Position numbers and translations under genes: made by a program. From positions 1 through 34,709 of the forward strand of contig LXQK01000012.1 in the NCBI GenBank assembly GCA_001683905.1: a DNA stretch of 34,709 nucleotides, in the 5' to 3' direction. The notes below the pieces were generated by a model that was not told the DNA's origin, did no database searches, and saw nothing but the letters and a program-made list of their open reading frames with translations. Origin of the DNA: Marivirga sp. ANT-B6. Lineage in GTDB: Bacteria; Bacteroidota; Bacteroidia; Cytophagales; Cyclobacteriaceae. Below, one piece after another: positions 32,377-34,709 of this stretch (position 1 is the stretch's first letter; each line of letters starts with the position of its first letter).

Positions 32377-33517
32377 TTCAAAGCATATATATCTTGATAA
32401 TGCTGCTACTACGCCTTTAGATGAAGAAGTATTTGAAGCCATGAAGCCTTATATGCTTGGGTCTTTTGGAAATCCCTCCTCTATCCATACCCATGGTAGA
32501 GAAGTAAGATCGGCCATTGAGAAATCGCGCAAAAAAGTTGCAGACTTATTAGGCACATCACCATCAGAAATTTTCTTTACTTCAGGAGGTACAGAAGCAG
32601 ATAACACCGCTATATGTTGTGGTATCAATGCCCTTGGAATAAAAAGAGCAATAACTTCGAAACTGGAACATCATGCTGTTTTGCACACCCTACAGCACCT
32701 GGAAAGGCAAGGAAGGATACACCTGGAATATGTTGCCCTTGACGCAAAGGGCCATGTTAGCCTGGCGCATTTAGAGGAGGTGCTGAAGGATCAGGAAAAA
32801 GCTTTCGTTTCCCTGATGCAGGCGAATAATGAAATTGGTAATATTACAGATATTGCTGCTGTTGGAGAGATCTGTGCTGCTTATGGCGCTTGTTTTCATT
32901 CTGATACTGTACAGACAATTGGCCACTATAAGCATGAATTAAGTAATATTAAATTGCAATCGCTGGCAGGTGCTGCCCATAAATTCCATGGTCCTAAAGG
33001 CATAGGGTTTTTGTACTTAAATAATACACACAAGATCTCGCCATTTATCTTCGGTGGTGCACAGGAAAGAAATATGCGAGGCGGTACAGAAAATGTCTAT
33101 GGCATCGTAGGTCTTGCAAAAGCCCTGGAAATTGCCTATCGCGATATGGATGCTCATCGCACACATATCCAGTCGCTAAAATCACGAATGATTGAAAGGC
33201 TAAAGGCAGCGCTGGATGTGTCGTTTCATGGAGATTCTGACAACTCAGAAAAAAGTCTTTATACAGTATTAAACGTATGTTTACCGCCTTCTGAGGATAA
33301 TGATATGTTACTTTTTAATCTTGACATCAACAAGATATCTGCCTCTGGAGGGAGTGCCTGTTCCAGTGGTAGTAGCATAGGCTCTCATGTGTTGACTGCA
33401 TTAAATACTGACCCTGCCAGGGGAGCTGTTCGTTTTTCTTTTAGCAAGTACAATAATCCGCAGGAGATTGATTATGTGGTTGAAAAATTAGTGGATATAT
33501 ACCAGGTAAAAGCCTGA
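32369..33517 (+). CDS. Cysteine desulfurase (NifS/IscS type)
   Basis: A 382-residue PLP enzyme. Fold type I features: TSGGTEADN, HHAVLHT, HSDTVQ, and the PLP lysine in AGAAHKFHGPKG (Lys205). The catalytic cysteine lies in SGGSACSSGS (Cys331), with the short loop of group I (IscS/NifS) enzymes. It removes sulfur from cysteine for Fe-S clusters, thiamine or tRNA. No iscU or other Fe-S genes are nearby, so the exact branch is not set. Translation overlaps glmM. A weak hairpin follows. Confidence 0.93.
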   Translation: MVDSKHIYLDNAATTPLDEEVFEAMKPYMLGSFGNPSSIHTHGREVRSAIEKSRKKVADLLGTSPSEIFFTSGGTEADNTAICCGINALGIKRAITSKLEHHAVLHTLQHLERQGRIHLEYVALDAKGHVSLAHLEEVLKDQEKAFVSLMQANNEIGNITDIAAVGEICAAYGACFHSDTVQTIGHYKHELSNIKLQSLAGAAHKFHGPKGIGFLYLNNTHKISPFIFGGAQERNMRGGTENVYGIVGLAKALEIAYRDMDAHRTHIQSLKSRMIERLKAALDVSFHGDSDNSEKSLYTVLNVCLPPSEDNDMLLFNLDINKISASGGSACSSGSSIGSHVLTALNTDPARGAVRFSFSKYNNPQEIDYVVEKLVDIYQVKA

Positions 33518-33526
33518 TAGGGCTTT
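33509..33526 (+). terminator. Weak terminator-like hairpin after the cysteine desulfurase
   Basis: AAAGCC and GGCTTT (6 bp) close a 6-base loop that contains the stop codon; a run of seven T comes about 12 bases later, inside the convergent hemH 3' end. The spacing is poor for an intrinsic terminator. Confidence 0.3.
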
Positions 33527-33531
33527 ACTTC

Positions 33532-34560
33532 TCAGCTATTTTTTTGTACCATTTCTTTTAGGCATGCCACCCACATGGGGTGGTCATTGAGGCTTTCTAC
33601 CAATTGCCATTCGGTACCTCCCGCTTCTTCAAATATCTCCTTAAATTCATCTCCTACCTCTATTGTCGTTTCAAGGCAATCGGCTATAAACGATGGTGAA
33701 AAGGCCAGCACCTTTTTGATACCTTTTTTCGGCAAATCGGCAATGACAACATCAGTATATGGCTTAATCCACGGATCTCGCCCTAATCTCGACTGAAAAC
33801 TAACAGTGTATTGATCTTCTTTTAAATCCAGCGCCCTGGCTAAAAGCCTCGAGGTTTGAAAGCATTGGGCTCTGTAACATAAAAAATTCTTTTTATGATA
33901 TACACCGCAGCATTTTTCATTAAGCTGACAATAATTATCGCAAGAACCTTTCTTTATCTGTCGCTCGGGTATACCATGATAGCTAAATACAAAGTGGTCG
34001 AAGGTGGTTTTCGCCATATGCTCTTTAGCAATTGTTGATATTGTTTTAATAAAAAGGTCTTCTTCCAGAAAATTGCTAATAAAATTGATAGAAGGTATTA
34101 CTTGCCAATCTTTTACAATCTCCATTACCTTGTCAATTACCGACCCGGTACTCGCAGATGCATATTGTGGAAACAAAGGAATAACAATGATCTTCCGGAC
34201 ATTTTTAGACTGCAGTTCAGTCAAAGCAGATTGGATGGAAGGTTGTTGATAACGCATTCCCAGGATCACGATAAATTCGTCACCCAAAGTTTGCTGCAAC
34301 AGGCCCTTTAGATCTTCCCCGTAAAATTTTAATGGTGATCCACGGTCTTCCCAAAGCTGTTTGTAAATAGCGGCAGATTTTGGCGCTCGAAACGGAGCAA
34401 TAATTAAATTAACCAGCGCCCATCTGGGTACTGCATTGATGTCTATAACCCTTTTATCCCATAAAAACTCACGCAGATACTTCCTAACGTCTGGCGTACT
34501 CGGGCTATCCGGCGTTCCCAGGTTAACCAACAACACCCCAATTTTACCTAATTTACTCAT
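33532..34560 (-). CDS. hemH: Ferrochelatase
   Basis: A 342-residue protein. The start GKIGVLLVNLGTPDSP is the family N-terminus. The active-site His195 lies in FSYHGIPERQI, and the C-terminal motif FIADCLETTIEVGDEF contains the conserved Glu297. It inserts Fe2+ into protoporphyrin (or coproporphyrin) to make heme. A cysteine-rich stretch at 207-233 (SCDNYCQLNEKCC, then LCYRAQC) is larger than in E. coli and could hold a [2Fe-2S] cluster as in some bacterial ferrochelatases; this is not established here. The promoter is not clear: TATCTTTA at 34585-34592 on the minus strand is a near match. Confidence 0.95.
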   Translation of the reverse strand: MSKLGKIGVLLVNLGTPDSPSTPDVRKYLREFLWDKRVIDINAVPRWALVNLIIAPFRAPKSAAIYKQLWEDRGSPLKFYGEDLKGLLQQTLGDEFIVILGMRYQQPSIQSALTELQSKNVRKIIVIPLFPQYASASTGSVIDKVMEIVKDWQVIPSINFISNFLEEDLFIKTISTIAKEHMAKTTFDHFVFSYHGIPERQIKKGSCDNYCQLNEKCCGVYHKKNFLCYRAQCFQTSRLLARALDLKEDQYTVSFQSRLGRDPWIKPYTDVVIADLPKKGIKKVLAFSPSFIADCLETTIEVGDEFKEIFEEAGGTEWQLVESLNDHPMWVACLKEMVQKNS

Positions 34561-34666
34561 AAAGTCTTTTCAATTTCTATAGGGTAAAGATAAACATAAA
34601 AAAATGTACTCTTCCATTCTGTTGGAGGTTGTTCACCAACATTTAAACAAAAAATACAGAAAAAAT

Positions 34667-34709
34667 ATGAATTTGAAAAACTTTTTTAGGCTTGGTCTTG
34701 AGCACGAGG
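34667..34709 (+). CDS. Possible start of a new gene, cut by the right edge
   Basis: An ATG opens MNLKNFFRLGLEHE and runs open to the window end (14 codons). It is divergent from hemH across about 106 bases. Too short to identify; it may be chance. Confidence 0.3.
   Translation, partial: MNLKNFFRLGLEHE

Noticed and set aside
34621-34640. GTTGG/CCAAC pairing near the right edge
   Set aside because: Only 5 bp with a 10-base loop; too weak to call.
1-34709. CRISPR arrays, tRNA genes, insertion sequences, prophage genes
   Set aside because: Scanned by eye on both strands; no regularly spaced direct repeats, cloverleaf-like segments, transposase motifs or phage structural genes were seen.

Overview
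The window reads as chromosomal DNA of a gliding member of the Bacteroidota, most likely order Cytophagales. The evidence is the gliding genes gldD and gldE next to ssb and mutY, a CarboxypepD_reg-type TonB receptor, the Bacteroidota promoter element TAnnTTTG with weak or absent Shine-Dalgarno sequences, frequent GTG/TTG starts, and a 29-residue COX24-like basic protein. The genus cannot be fixed from this sequence alone.

Layout. 1-151 is the 5' end of a group II intron on the minus strand. It runs off the left edge and abuts an intrinsic terminator, which is the insertion habit of the IIC class. 210-809 is a stress-type glycine-zipper protein. 1032-6253 is an outer-membrane uptake or binding locus on the minus strand: a beta-helix surface lipoprotein, a TonB-dependent receptor and a small lipoprotein, with a repeated AATGTTAA motif ahead of the receptor. 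6452-11581 holds a secreted beta-helix protein, a MoxR ATPase, a degenerate receiver protein, a two-domain aspartyl protease with PDZ, and an SRPBCC-like protein. 11742-13654 encodes a PRC-barrel protein and a single-pass membrane protein, probably one transcript. 13887-19588 is a tightly packed minus-strand run mutY-ssb-gldE-gldD-recG. Divergent from it are an HU-family protein, a TPR protein, the tiny COX24-like gene and rng (RNase G).

22773-25774 is the most biosynthetically interesting segment. A UbiA prenyltransferase diverges from a type III polyketide synthase followed closely by a SAM methyltransferase, suggesting a small prenylated or methylated polyketide pathway of unknown product. 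25778-28545 carries a HEAT-repeat/cyclophilin lipoprotein translationally coupled to mazG. 28725-33517 on the plus strand encodes a CLC chloride channel with CBS domains, an NqrM-like cysteine-containing membrane peptide, glmM and a cysteine desulfurase. 33532-34560 is ferrochelatase (hemH) on the minus strand, and a new plus-strand ORF starts at the right edge.

Most genes are housekeeping (DNA repair, RNA processing, cell-wall precursor, Fe-S and heme supply) or envelope functions. I saw no tRNA, rRNA, CRISPR array, insertion sequence or prophage. All functional calls come from reading the translated sequences and recalling families; no search was run.
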